From contig CAJNDS010002655.1 in the NCBI GenBank assembly GCA_905221605.1, positions 60,001-124,000 on the forward strand: 64,000 bases of DNA, given 5' to 3'. Position 1 is the first letter of the stretch. Each line of letters starts with the position of its first letter. This document shows, piece after piece, positions 10,293 to 19,300 of this stretch. The translations under genes were made by a program, and so were the position numbers. The notes under the pieces were generated by a model. It had not been told where the DNA came from. It saw only the letters and a program-made list of their open reading frames with translations, and did no database searches. The DNA comes from Symbiodinium natans. Taxonomy: Eukaryota; Sar; Dinophyceae; Suessiales; Symbiodiniaceae.

Positions 10293-12486
10293 AACTGTCA
10301 AGAGAGCGCTCAAAGACTCTAGACTCTAGACATTACTACTAGTAGCATCGAGGTCAAAGGCTGTTTTCGTTGAGGCACGTTCCTAACCAATGTTTAGGGT
10401 TTTGGCGTTTAGGGTTTAGGGTGTAGGGTTTAGGGTTTGGGGTTTAGGGTTTAGGGTTTAGGGTTTAGGGTTTAGGGTTTAGGGTTTAGGGTTTAGGGTT
10501 TAGGGTTTAGGGTTTAGGGTTTAGGGTTTAGGGTTTAGGGTTTAGGGTTTAGGGTTTAGGGTTTAGGGTTTAGGGTTTGGGGCATGGCCTGGCCCACATC
10601 ACAACGCTGCCCTGGGCCCCAGCATCCACGGCCGTGGCCGCCGAGGCGGCGGCCAGACGCACCTCGAGGATGAACACCTGGGGTTTCGGGTTTAGGGTTT
10701 AGGGTTTAAGGTTTAGGGTTTAGGGTTTAGGGTTTCGGGTTTGGGGTTTAGGGTTTAGGGTTTAGGGTTTAGGGTTTAGGGTTTAGGGCTTAGGGTTTAG
10801 GGTTTAGGGTTTATATAGGGTTTAGGGGTTTTAGGATATTCGGGGGTACCTTATTGGGGTCCTTGTTATGAGGGGATCCTACTATCTGGGGGTCTATGTT
10901 AGGAGTCCCCTCTATTCGTAAAGTCCCATATACCTGAGTTTTACGATATTGGGGGTACCTCTGGGGGGTCCTTATGATTATTGGGGATCCTACTATTCCT
11001 TACTGGGTCCTTGCTAAACAGCATCCTACTATTTGGGGGTGTATATTGGGGGGTCTTACTGTTTTCGTACACCCCCACCTGCTCAGGCACCAAGCTGGCT
11101 GCAGAGATGTGAAACCTGGGCTGTCGATCGCTGGAAAAGTTGGAGGGTTTAGGGTTTAGCTTTTGGGGTTTAGGGTTTAGGGTTTAGGGTTTAGGGTTTA
11201 GGGTTTAGGGTTTAGGGTTTAGGGTTTAGGGTTTAGGGTTTAGGGTTTAGGGTTTAGGGTTTAGGGTTTAGGGTTTAGGGTTTCTCTCCCATGCGAGAAC
11301 CCTTCCCCCAAAAAACAACTCCGCGAAACTCCGACAGCTGGAGGATCGGCTGCGGTGGCGACGCCGCGATGGTACCCAGAACGATCCCAAACCTGTCGAT
11401 GACCTCCTTGGGCGGACATGGAAACTCCCCTTAGAGCCTTAACAAAAATAGTATTCTTCATACTGTCTTGGGCTTTATATAAAGAAAAATAGAAGATAAT
11501 TCCCAAAGGGGGATATAGATGGAAACTCCAAGCATACTCGCACGTCTCAGGCTCTACACGGGGTGGTGTTTTTTTGTTCGCCCTGCTTTGTCAGGTTGTC
11601 CTGGGGAGCAGAAGACACAAGCTTTAATGATGTTGACGGGGCATGCAGCAAACGCATGCCTTCACTCCTGTTAGGGTTTAGGGCTGCTGTCTGCCCAAAA
11701 TCATTCCGTGCGGCTATAGATAATGAGATTTTACTTTACCTCCCGTGCTGCTGTGGATCCTGAGTATTTGCTTTCACTTCGTCACCTTAAACTTGGCAGC
11801 GGCTTGGCAATCATGGAGCTTTCACCCGCTGGTGCCATGCATGGCGTCCTTTGCTGTGGTGCCTGTGGTGCCTTTGGCAGACCCGTCTAGGCCGTTGGAA
11901 CCCTCATGGGAACCATTGGGGTGTCACTCTCGAGAAACACTCCGCGTTACTGTGGGCCTGTGTAATCAACCAATGTGTGAACTGCAAAATCCTTGCAACC
12001 CTGCGCAGCCCTAGTTAAACAAAAGTGCGGAACATGGATGGGAGGACGGAACCACTTCTATGCAAGAAATATGGAGAAAGTTTCTTAACTCAAGCTAGTC
12101 ACGAACTCCTCCAGCACTTCGCAAAGCAAGGTCCGTTGTCGCAGGTCTCCAGGCGCAAGCAGCAGGAGGCGCAACACGAAGAAGTACGTCGTAACCGGCT
12201 GCAAGGCATAGTCGGCAGAGAACGCGAGGTACACAGCCGAACCATCGGAAGAAGTTGTGCAGCTGTGTGGTGCTGGTAGGTTGACAGTCTCTGACAGAAT
12301 ATCTTGACACTGCGCCAGGCCAGGGTCAAATGCAAGTACTGAGATGTCTCGAACCGTGAGACGCAGAACCATGTCACTTTGCAATGTTCGGTAGGCGGGG
12401 CGGTCTGACGTGGAGATCTTAACGACGAGTGGCAAGCTGTGTGCACTGGCAATCAATGTCAAAGGCCAAGCCTCCCCGCCTGCGTG
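54..12486 (-). CDS. Very large multi-exon gene A, probable extracellular or membrane beta-rich protein
   Basis: At least 20 exons on the minus strand join mostly in phase. The conceptual protein is rich in Val, Leu, Ser, Ala and Gly, with short beta-strand-like runs (SAVYLAFSADYALQPVTTYF, DRQPRFHISAASLVPEQ, VFILEVRLAAASAATAVD, LLTLSLSPGQFFAAGTPFSF). The pattern of a small polar stretch, then L-x-P, then an alternating hydrophobic strand recalls Ig-like or REJ-type extracellular repeats of polycystin-like proteins; that assignment is a guess. No signal peptide, membrane segment or stop was located, and the gene continues beyond the left edge. Exons average under 100 bases. Introns of 100-1,400 bases carry the telomeric arrays. 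Confidence 0.7.
261..779. other. Intron DNA without recognised exon
   Basis: Between the 854 and 156 exons. Short open frames exist on both strands, but none has a peptide-like run with fitting splice sites. Confidence 0.5.
854..907 (-). CDS. Gene A exon
   Basis: KDPECAGVTQLPGGADP between acceptor GTGCGAAG|C and GC donor CCTGG|GCAGG. Phases join both sides. It lies between a CCCTAAA array (780-846) and a TTTAGGG array (938-1030). Confidence 0.62.
1375..1500 (-). CDS. Gene A exon
   Basis: NIDVDAESTGVEMTLPIGVP then VINSARPHEVRVFNFPWHLL. Acceptor GAACGACAAG|G, donor CCCTG|GTAGAC. Confidence 0.84.
1597..1637 (-). CDS. Gene A exon (41 bases)
   Basis: VMLASDPDNRNYD, acceptor CCGCTCTTTGCAG|GTC, donor GACAG|GTCGTT. 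The split Arg codon is completed by the next exon, giving YDRNIDVDAES. Confidence 0.82.
1745..1885. repeat. Imperfect 12-base repeat TGTACTTATAAC
   Basis: About eleven degenerate units inside the intron between the 1,908 and 1,637 exons. Confidence 0.88.
1908..2000 (-). CDS. Gene A exon
   Basis: VSLAYRLAGRIWSGSGWAAR then AQGLAQMSYLQ, 31 codons. Acceptor TTGTGTCCCTCAG|GTC and a perfect donor TTGCAG|GTAAGCC. Confidence 0.87.
2100..4096. other. Intron DNA, one doubtful exon
   Basis: Frames on both strands (for example minus 3612-4067) are Pro/Ser-rich and of intron type. Only 3181-3215 has both splice signals. Confidence 0.45.
3181..3215 (-). CDS. Doubtful small exon
   Basis: VTAGSSTAEHC between acceptor TTTCCCTGGAG|GTG and donor CTGCAG|GTGCCG. 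The phase does not join the 2,000 exon directly. Confidence 0.28.
4097..4207 (-). CDS. Gene A exon
   Basis: AAAIQSRVEALRAKYWDFSP then WSLALPPGRPRR. Strong acceptor CCGTCTTCTCCAG|GCA, right after a family Z element. The end (GT at 4096) is less sure. Confidence 0.72.
4674..4779 (-). CDS. Gene A exon
   Basis: SAPGLLTLSLSPGQFFAAGT then PFSFQIDVLNPTLSQ, 35 codons after one base. Acceptor GTGTTCAAG|G, GC donor AGTCAG|GCGCCA. Confidence 0.84.
5024..5105 (-). CDS. Possible gene A exon
   Basis: WRVRCSQSLGIRTVCLAGCT then ESLKIP, with acceptor CCCCAAAG|TG next to a G/C run and GC donor CCAGA|GCTCGG. Support is phase agreement with both neighbours. Confidence 0.5.
5434..5499 (-). CDS. Gene A exon with a telomere-derived donor
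   Basis: WASRCLSLSAPAATETATSL plus Q. Acceptor CCCTTTCTCAG|TC, donor TCCAGG|GTTTAGGG. CCCTAAA lies on its left and TTTAGGG on its right, within ten bases of both exon ends. Confidence 0.72.
5612..5813 (-). mobile_element. Family X element with a long G run
   Basis: Begins GAAGGGGTTTACGAAAAC at the end of the 30-base exon, so the donor would be GA. An uninterrupted run of 20 or more G interrupts its centre; the left part is degenerate. Confidence 0.65.
5814..5843 (-). CDS. Possible 30-base gene A microexon
   Basis: IVRSLVQLK between a telomere-derived acceptor CCCTAAAG|TG and a probable GA donor (AAAT|GAAGGGGTTTACG) placed by alignment with other family X starts. The phase fits the 5,499 exon. 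Confidence 0.45.
5870..7352. other. Intron DNA, possible exon near 6250-6370
   Basis: The minus strand reads VLVRTLGLEIDGSLG and DPVTFSLGRVRIS after an acceptor CGACGCAG|C, but phase does not fit and the end is unclear, so no exon is called. Confidence 0.4.
7353..7412 (-). CDS. Gene A exon
   Basis: VGRPVQATATAAIGAMNLGS, 20 codons. Acceptor CTTTCCTGAGAG|GTG, GC donor GGATCC|GCACAA. In phase with the previous exon. Confidence 0.75.
7870..7949 (-). CDS. Gene A exon with a telomere-derived donor
   Basis: PFRGILATSTFVPGAPEAWS then LYLEAR, between acceptor GCTTTTAAG|AG and donor CTCGG|GTTTAGG, which is the first unit of the telomeric array. Phases fit the exons on both sides. Confidence 0.85.
8380..8461 (-). 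CDS. Gene A exon
   Basis: VQNPEVATLPSACSDVLSAL then VTESDLL. Acceptor CAGCCAAG|GTC. Donor CTTG|GTACCT, where a family Z-like element begins. The opposite strand is also open here but lacks a phase partner. Confidence 0.6.
8616..8918 (-). CDS. Gene A exon
   Basis: Acceptor AATGTTTTTCAG|AGG. 101 codons with strand-like runs DNTVQIVFKPGITFSGRG, LFQVIVAEVQVSGFARLS and SQSVTIELGATDVLWTG. Donor GAAGAA|GTTGAG by phase. Confidence 0.75.
9074..9151 (-). CDS. Gene A exon
   Basis: RYAQAQQLGQAAHGAINSDA then GLSVAP. Acceptor CCTGGTTCTGCAG|AGG. Donor GCGCCC|GTGCCT is chosen by phase; a GC donor further on is possible. Confidence 0.68.
9401..9495 (-). CDS. Gene A exon
   Basis: QAIRLVPAGRIGVEPVTFRF then RLNAPKAGTLG. 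Acceptor CGTTTCCTTTGACAG|CC, donor TTGGC|GTGCGA. A 110-base TTTAGGG array lies 20 bases upstream of the acceptor. Confidence 0.84.
9706..10030. repeat. AT-rich degenerate repeat with ATGCAT/ACATA words
   Basis: Intron stretch between the 10,064 and 9,495 exons, built from varied ATAC, CATAATG and GCATGA words. No coding sign. Confidence 0.7.
10064..10227 (-). CDS. Gene A exon
   Basis: PLMLWDFSAVSPCSVESSGG, then LVGGGTCSFLRFPVSSAASV and LDNVGLNVASM. Acceptor TTTGCACGCAG|G. Donor ATGT|GTTCAT gives the phase required by the next exon. Confidence 0.8.
10251..10290. repeat. (CA)n microsatellite
   Basis: Twenty CA units in the intron upstream of the 10,227 exon. A shorter one lies at 15614-15632. 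Confidence 0.95.
10589..10677 (-). CDS. Gene A exon between telomere arrays
   Basis: VFILEVRLAAASAATAVDAG then AQGSVVMWA. Acceptor AAACCCCAG|GTG, GC donor GCCAG|GCCATG. Phase fits both sides: it continues SLVPEQ and is continued by PLMLWDFS. Confidence 0.86.
10835..11078 (-). mobile_element. Two tandem family X elements at a splice donor
   Basis: The first copy (11078 downward) begins GTGGGGGTGTACGAAAAC directly at the end of exon 11,079. A second copy follows from about 10,935. They share TAGTAGGAT, AAGGACCC and GGTACCCCC with the other members. Confidence 0.78.
11079..11130 (-). CDS. Gene A exon ending at a family X element
   Basis: DRQPRFHISAASLVPEQ. Acceptor CTCCAACTTTTCCAG|C; donor GAGCAG|GTGGGGGTGTACG is the first base of a family X copy, as at 17,396. 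Confidence 0.83.
11330..11406 (-). CDS. Gene A exon
   Basis: EVIDRFGIVLGTIAASPPQP then ILQLS plus two bases. Acceptor CCGCCCAAG|GAG, donor TCGGA|GTTTCG. The next exon supplies the third base of the split codon. Confidence 0.75.
12118..12486 (-). CDS. Gene A exon (longest)
   Basis: Acceptor GCATTTTCCCTGCAG|CAC. 123 codons including PLTLIASAHSLPLVVKISTS and SAVYLAFSADYALQPVTTYF. Donor TGCGAA|GTGCTGG chosen by phase with the next exon; the frame stays open about 30 more bases to a stop. Confidence 0.65.
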
Positions 12487-12554
12487 CTGCAGGGAAAATG
12501 CCGATCTCAGCATGCAGCCGACGACAAAGCACAGGCCGATTGCAAAGCGCTGAA

Positions 12555-12634
12555 GCCCGCCAGGACCACCACAACGTCCAACCATGAGCAGCTCGATCGC
12601 CAGGACCACGACGTCCAACCATGAGCAGCTCGAT
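12555..12634. repeat. Short tandem duplication
   Basis: GCCAGGACCACAACGTCCAACCATGAGCAG-like text occurs twice, 36 bases apart (about 12568 and 12600), in the intron upstream of the 12,486 exon. Confidence 0.75.
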
Positions 12635-12639
12635 CATAT

Positions 12640-14180
12640 AATATCCCATGGATCTGCTTGGCTCTTTGCTACCGCATGGTCCCTGAGTTACATGTCTATG
12701 GGCTAAAGGGCTTGTGTTGACGGGTCTACAGTTTAGCTTTCATTGATAATGATGGGGCTGGCATGGTCTCTGCAAACAGCACAATAGCCTGTCCAGGGAA
12801 TTCTGGGCCCTAAAACACCGGAGCCTTCAAAACAGGAAAGAACGAAGCTCCCCTTGATCTGCATGCGGCACATTCTGACATCCTGACACTGTGGACCTCG
12901 GGGGATCGCCCCCATGGCCCGAAGATTAAGCCCCAAGGACTCCAAAAACGGAAGAGAGCCCCTTTTTCCCATCAGGGGCTGCACGCAAGCATCGTGGAGG
13001 GTGGAGGCGCGACGTAGAAGCAGAGCCTTAAGTGGCATTCTCCAGGGCAAATGGATCTTGAGGAAAGGCTTGAGGTTCCAAGAAGTTGCAAGTTTGGAAT
13101 AAGGGGCTGTGGGGTTCACGTTTTGGGGTCCCACATGGTCCCACTCTGACGATCCAGACTGCCAACCCTAAACCCTAAACCCTAAACCCTAAACCCTAAA
13201 CCCTTCACCGCATCTGGGTCAAGCTACGACAGCCTCGCCAGCGCAGCATCGGTCTCCTGGCGCCACGCACGTCTTAGTAGCCCAGCAACCATATGATAAT
13301 AAGGGCACCCCTTTTTTGAGTTGGTTACTGTTTAGAGTTTAGGGTTTAGGGTTTAGGGTTTAGGGTTTAGGGTTTAGGGTTTAGGGTTTCGGGTTTAGGG
13401 TTTAGGGTTTAGGGTTTAGGGCTTCATAAGGGAACCTTGAACCCCAACAAAGGGAAAAGGGCACCACTGGGCAGCCACGACATCGAACGGGGAGGCAGGG
13501 CAAACCCCAAACTCGAAAGAAACCACATTGGGGCCGAGCCTGCTTCCCGCAACTTCAACCTTGTTCTTTTGCTGAGACCTCTGCCTCTGGCCCATGTGGC
13601 TGTTTGCTTGGCTCTGTCTTGTGATCCTCAACGGAACATCTCTGGGCGAAACCATCGTCACAAGCCCAAAAAACCACGCTCAAAGTCGGCCCGAGAGCCC
13701 CTAAGGTTCCAACTTCAGGGCCAAGATGTACAATGCCAAAGGAAACCCAGACACAACACCCGGTGCAGACCCCTGGGCAGCGTAAGCTCACAAGAAGTGA
13801 GCCTAGACAAGGAGAACAACAAAGGGAACACGACTGCAATCGATGCTCTGTTCCTTGCGCCGAAGCAAGTACACAGCGCGGTAGCTAGGACTGTCGCAAC
13901 CTACACTGCGAAGCCAGTGAGAAGTGTGTTCCGGGACGCGTTGCCCTTGCTGCATGCGCCATTCACTTTTGCAGCAGTCCGGTCTTTGAGGATAAGACCC
14001 CATGTCGGATCTAGGTCTTGGGCCTCCTGCATGTTGGCCATGTCTGCCAAGGGGGGGGGGGGGATCCCTTTATATTTCTGGAAAAGAGAATACTTGACCT
14101 TACTCCGCCATATGACTTTAGAGGTGGGGCACACTTTTAGGCCCCCAACTCCAAAAGCCCTACGAAGTAACGGGGCTCAC
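12640..14180. other. Mostly intron DNA
   Basis: Apart from the small 13228-13272 call, nothing convincing. The 295-codon plus-strand frame at 13437-14324 is a shadow of intron and antisense exon DNA. Confidence 0.5.
13228..13272 (-). CDS. Possible small exon
   Basis: RAWRQETDAALARL between acceptor GGCTACTAAG|A and donor GTC|GTAGC, flanked by CCCTAAA (left) and TTTAGGG (right). The phase to the neighbouring exon is not solved. Confidence 0.48.
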
Positions 14181-14272
14181 CCACTCGGGCTCCTGGTCCA
14201 ACACCAAGCGGTTGCAGCGCGCCGCGAGAAACGACTGCAATCGTCGCACGCGGTCCTCCAGAGCAGGCTCCG
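14181..14272 (-). CDS. Exon of unassigned gene (helical)
   Basis: EPALEDRVRRLQSFLAARCN then RLVLDQEPEW, with acceptor GCTCATCAAG|CG and a perfect donor GAGTGG|GTGAGC. A family W element lies just upstream of the acceptor. Confidence 0.82.
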
Positions 14273-14286
14273 CTTGATGAGCTTAC

Positions 14287-14396
14287 GCTTGGGATGTTCC
14301 CCCCTTTATACTAACAGTCCTTAATAGGGATGAAAAACTAGGGGATGCTCTAACTCATCCCTATTAAGGACGGGTAGTATGACGGAACATCCCAAA
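14287..14396. mobile_element. Family W hairpin element
   Basis: TTGGGATGTTCCCCCCTTTA at the left mirrors the right end TAGTATGACGGAACATCCCAA; ACTAACAGTCCTTAATAGGG also pairs. A second copy at 29137-29250. Both lie in introns just upstream of predicted acceptors. Confidence 0.85.
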
Positions 14397-14820
14397 TCTT
14401 ACACGTCTAGGGTTTAGGGCGCAGTGTAGCAACATGCACTTGCGATGCTTGATGCTCGGCGTTGAAACCCCATGCTTTAGAAGCCTGCCAGTGGAACATC
14501 CTATCGGATGAGCCCCTTAAACTTCTGGTGATGAACCAAACCCAACACCTCAGACTTGCCGTAATACTGAAACCTGCAGTTTAATCCAGTTCTTGAACCA
14601 GGAATCAACCGACCAACAGAGGCTGTACTTTCGATGCGTCCAGTTGATTAACTTAAAACTAAATGGGGGAGGGTCAAGCAATGAAGGCTTGGCGCACCTC
14701 TGCAACATTCCTGTCCACGCAACTTTCCTTTCAAAGCAAAAGAAACGAAGAGCCCTGTCACTGTCAACAACCCAAACTAATCCCATCCTCTAAGCCTAAA
14801 CACCCATGGCCATTTGGGGC

Positions 14821-14898
14821 CTGTATCGCGTAGCCCACCATGGCTCCATGCGCCGCCGCATAATTCAGCACACGCACATAAGCCGACACCTGGCGGCG
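14821..14898 (-). CDS. Exon of unassigned gene
   Basis: RRQVSAYVRVLNYAAAHGAM then VGYAIQ, 26 codons, phase 0. Acceptor CTCTGTTGCAG|CGC, GC donor ATACAG|GCCCCA. Clearly peptide-like, family not recognised. Confidence 0.78.
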
Positions 14899-15663
14899 CT
14901 GCAACAGAGCGCCACAGATTGCAAGCTCAACGCTTCTTGTTGTCTTTTTTTTGGTTGTGCCTTCATTTCTGTGCTTCGCCTCGACTACAGGGCCGCGCCT
15001 TCCCCCCAAATTGGGGAGGGGAGGAGGAGGGTTGAGCATCATCAACTCCTGGTTCTTTAGGGCATCAACTCCTGGTTCTTTAGGGCTCTGGACGCAGGCC
15101 GATCGTGGACAACGGGCCCCTCGCCCCACGGGCAGGGGTGCTTTGTCAAAAGGCCCCCATATTCGAGTGCGCACCGGTACAGTTAAGACGCATGATACTC
15201 AGCGAAGAGCCAAGCAACAATAAGAGATCATGATGAGAATTCTGAGGAAAAGCAGTGAGGTGGGTCGCGCAGGCATTAGGGTTTAGGTTTCAGGAACTCA
15301 GGTCGGTAGTCGGTGACCGGCCATGGGCGCAATGAAAAATATAGCGACTCCCATGTCCCTCGACGTCTCTGACATGTCTCAAGCCTCTCGAACCCTCAAC
15401 CCAAAGCCACACTCCGCAAAACCGAAGCGTTCGACCTCGATGACCCTAAATCCTAAAACCACTGATGCTGTGACTGCTATGACTGACGGTATGGCTGCCG
15501 CTATAACTGCCACCCAGCTTCGATCCGCGGATACTCGGCCCATATCTCGTCGGCTGCCTGGCACTATCTTGGGAGGCCTACTGTAGTTACTATAGGGTGT
15601 CACGGATGGCGTCACACACACACACACACACCGTGATCTGTCGAGCGCTCTCACGTCGAAGGT

Positions 15664-15732
15664 TTAATCGTACTGGACCAGTAGGAGGTACTCATAGAGG
15701 TTAAGGCAGTCGAAGCCAACAAAGAAGCCGGT
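15664..15732 (-). CDS. Possible terminal exon with stop
   Basis: Acceptor GCTTGTGCGTTCAG|ACC, then TGFFVGFDCLNLYEYLLLVQ plus YD and a TAA. It may end NUP93 or belong to the next gene. Phase with the 16,273 exon does not match in this frame, so a missing exon is implied. Confidence 0.55.
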   Translation of the reverse strand, partial: TGFFVGFDCLNLYEYLLLVQYD

Positions 15733-16272
15733 CTGAACGCACAAGCGCAGGTACGTTCACGCAGAGTGGGTGGTGAGGGCGTCTTCGTTGGCCGAGGCCC
15801 CTCACCGCCTTGCTCGGCCCCTGCAAGAAATCAGACTGACGTGACCCGCAGTAGAATGGGATATGCACACACAGCCACCCTCCCCCGAGTGGGAGGCTAC
15901 CGCGACTAAACCACAACCATGCATGGAGCGTGAGGCGCAAGCGAACGCATTGAAAAAGAAGAAGAGCAAACTCAGGCACGTAGGGGCACAGTAGGGTGAG
16001 CACAGTAGGGTGAGAGCTGCTCCAACAATCAGGCGTGCACCCTCAGGCAGGAAGGCCAGACTCTAACGCACTCCTGCCTTGGCACCAAGTGACAACAACA
16101 ACTACCCCTCCAGAACTACTCTTTGTCAGAACCCTAAACCCGAAACCCTCAATCCTAAACCCTAAACCCTAAACCCTCAACCCTAAACCCTAAACCCTAA
16201 ACCCTAAACCCTAAACCCTACAACCCTAAACCCTAAACCCTAAACCCTAAACCCTAAACCCTACAACCCAAC

Positions 16273-16390
16273 CTGGGATGTGAAGGGCTAGCCAGCTCCG
16301 CCTCTGCCGGCGCGTCCACATCGCCCAGGAGCTGCTCGCGATCGAAAACGTCCAGAGCCGCCTCGGGCTGTCCTGGCTCACGGCTTCCGA
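16273..16390 (-). CDS. NUP93: NUP93 C-terminal-region exon with a telomere-derived acceptor
   Basis: GSREPGQPEAALDVFDREQL then LGDVDAPAEAELASPSHP. Acceptor CCCTAAACAG|TC is a telomere unit with one added G; donor CCCAG|GTTGGG. The exon sits exactly between a CCCTAAA array and a TTTAGGG array. Confidence 0.8.
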
Positions 16391-19300
16391 CTGTTTAGGG
16401 TTTGGGGGTTTGGGGTTTGGGGTTTAGGGTTTAGGGTTTAGGGTTTAGGGTTTAGGGTTTAGGGTTTAGGGTTTAGGGTTTAGGGTTTAGGGTTTAGGGT
16501 TTGGGATGTTGGCCTCTTCTGGATCGAGGCTTGGAAGACTATCAGTCTGCCCTCTCATTTTGACGACTCCTTCAAGACCGCTTCACCCGCCCTACTTGAT
16601 GTAATTACCCCAGATTCCCTCCAAGCACAACCCCGTGTGCCGAAACCAAAACACCCAAAGTCAGTATTCAACCCCTCCAACCCTGGCAGTCGCCTCGATC
16701 GCAAAGGCTGTGGAACATGCGCGTGGCGTAGAGCTTTCGTGCCACCGTCCAGACCTGGCTGGCAATGGCTGGCAATGGCTCGGCGTTCCATGGGCACAGT
16801 AGGGATGTTGAAAGTTGTAATGGTAGTGGGTCGAAGTTCCTTGGTCGCGCAGGACCTTCACAAGGATTTATGCAACGAGTTGCAAAGGGGTTTGTGCTGG
16901 CCATTGGCCTAAGAAGACGAAGACTCTTTATTTTTCGGTCTGGGCTTCGGGACTTACTTGTTTGGAGCTTAATTTCTGAGCTTAAATGCCGAAGACTCAG
17001 ATTCCAACACAGCTCTTGAGTGCGAAGGCCCCAAGCAGAACATCCAATCAGACCAGTTCAAGCAGAAAACATTGGGAATTCGCCTGGATTTAACAAGTGC
17101 GACCCAATTTTTCCAGCAAGAACATGCCTTCAGTTATCAATAGGACAGTGCCCCTTCATGATCAGTAGGACCCGGCACGGATACTCTCGAGCGGGGTCCC
17201 CTTTAATGGATCCAAGGCCAAGCCCCACCTTCCCTTGAGCTGTTCCTCTGGAAGCTACCGCTCCTCCCCACGCCCCTTCCGTGACACTTGGGGGTTTTCC
17301 GCATTTAGGGGTACCTTTTTCGGGTCCTTAGGGAATCCTGTTGTTTGGGGGTCCCTATTAAGTATTAAGGGTCCCGTACTTTCGTAAACCCCCACCTGGG
17401 AGGATAATGCGTAGCGATCCAGGTTCCGCTCATAGATGTCGAAAAAACGCTGGATGTCCTGGCAGGGGTTTCGGGTTTAGGGTTTGGGGTTTGGGGTTTG
17501 GGGTTTGGGGTTTGGGGCTAACTGTAGGCAATGCCGGAAAGACATGAACAGTTCACAGAAGTACCAAGTAGAACGGAACTCTGCATCCCAAACGTGGTAG
17601 CCGAAATCGCCTAAACTGTGATTCTCCAACCCCCGACAGATGCTCAGTATGAGTGCGTGCAGGGCTCTAAACCAGAACCCCTATGAGCATACAAAGCTGT
17701 TTCGGCAACAAGCCTTTGGACCAAAGGGCCTTGAATACCACGCCACGCCGATCAAGCCCTCTTTCCACCACCCCTCCTGCGCCAGACTCATTGCCTCGCC
17801 CTGCGCAGCCGTGCCGGATGCGATAGCCTCCTTGCTGGTTGGTGGTTTGACGTGTTTGGTCTCGACAGTTCTCAGCGCTGTAGTGTGTAGAAGGCTTGGG
17901 CAAGGCTTTCCCTGAGTGGTAGCAACTTGTCTTGAGAGCTGACGCTCATATGAAATGCATGGCTTGCTTTCTGGCCGAACTTTCGAAAGCTTTGGCAAAC
18001 CCATCACCTGATATGCATCGCATCACTAGCCATAATGACGTGATCGAATTCAGGACAGCGCCGTGGCCCCGAAGCTTGAAAACTGTGAAGTTCTGGGACA
18101 TCCCGGTCTAGCAGGCCGTCCTCACGCCATATCGGCAGCCGCAGACACCGGCAAAGCACCTGCCATTTCTCGTTGATTCGGCTCCCAAAGATCTTGCACG
18201 ACGGGCAAAGGGACTTGGGGCTTCAAATGTCGTCGGGTTGAGCGTTCACAGTCTTTGCCCGCAACCACGTTCTCGTGATCCGTCGTAACCCGTACCCCAC
18301 AAAGCCGGAGCACCCCGAATGCCCTCAAATCGCTTGAAGGAGACAAAAAAAACCGGCGAGCTGGCACCTGAAGCACTTCGCTGTAGCACCTGTGCGCAAC
18401 TTCGAGAAAAGGCTTGTGGACTTGGGGGAAGCTCGAGGACTTAGGGGAGGCCCAAATGCTGCCTTCCCAAGTGCAGCAGGCGAATGGCTTCGCGGTACTG
18501 CCCTTGATCGCGGGCCTCGGACAGGTCATGAGTTGGGGTTCTTCACTGGAAGCGGAGCATGCCATAGCACCGACCAACCTTCTCTGGGGTGTTTGCTGCG
18601 TATTCTTGCAAATCATTCAGGGTGGGTCGTGACATTGACCATGTTTCACTGTTGGCACGGCTCGCTGAAAGTTCCTTGAGGATTTAGGCTTGTCGAATGG
18701 CTTGTCGATACTTCTGGCCCCGGCAGAACGTCGACCTTCATGCATAATCTGCATGCTCCCCCCCCCCCTTCGCCCCCTGCAAGTCGGCAGCATAACTCAA
18801 GTCGTTGCGCGAGTTTGTGCTTGGCGTTGCCTTTATGATACTACTATGTATAGGTGGACGCGTTGCTTAAACAAGCAGGCAGAGGTCGTGAGGCGTCCTT
18901 GTGCATAAATTGCCTTCAGTTTTGCTGAAGGACATACCTTGTCGCATCAAAACTCCACCACATTTGGCAAATGCGTAATAACTTTGCGGTCTAAACGTTC
19001 GAACTGGTCATAAGAGTTTCGACGAGTTCCGTCCATTGGCAGCAGATAGCACGCCCTTGCCCTTGGCAATGCCGTTGAAAATCCTGTTGAAGCCTTTGAG
19101 CCTTCCAGCCCTTGGGCGGTGTTTTGCGCTTGGCGCTGCAGTAAGCAAAGATGCATACACTGTCTTCCAGGGGCATTAACGAGAATTTTTCGGAAAAAAT
19201 GAAAGGTCAAAACGAAGATTGGGGAGGTGTGAAAAATAAACGGGCCGAATTGCTGTTGCAGACCTGGCCGCGAATGAAAACCAAGTGTCACAGCGCGTGT

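Larger units (their letters stand above)
1..17518. repeat. Interstitial telomeric arrays, left block
   Basis: CCCTAAA (plus strand) lies at 1-24, 780-846, 2014-2098, 5310-5433, 7675-7735, 7805-7869, 8944-9003, 13164-13203 and 16128-16268. TTTAGGG lies at 160-256, 938-1030, 4795-4890, 5512-5611, 7975-8075, 9162-9295, 9516-9625, 10391-10580, 10680-10830, 11147-11284, 13327-13422 and 16393-16505, with a TTTGGGG-rich block at 17467-17518. They stand within introns, often touching predicted splice sites. Confidence 0.97.

Noticed and set aside
13437-14324. 295-codon plus-strand ORF
   Set aside because: Composition is intron-like, it runs into a family W hairpin, and its end overlaps antisense a minus-strand exon (14181-14272) with perfect splice sites.
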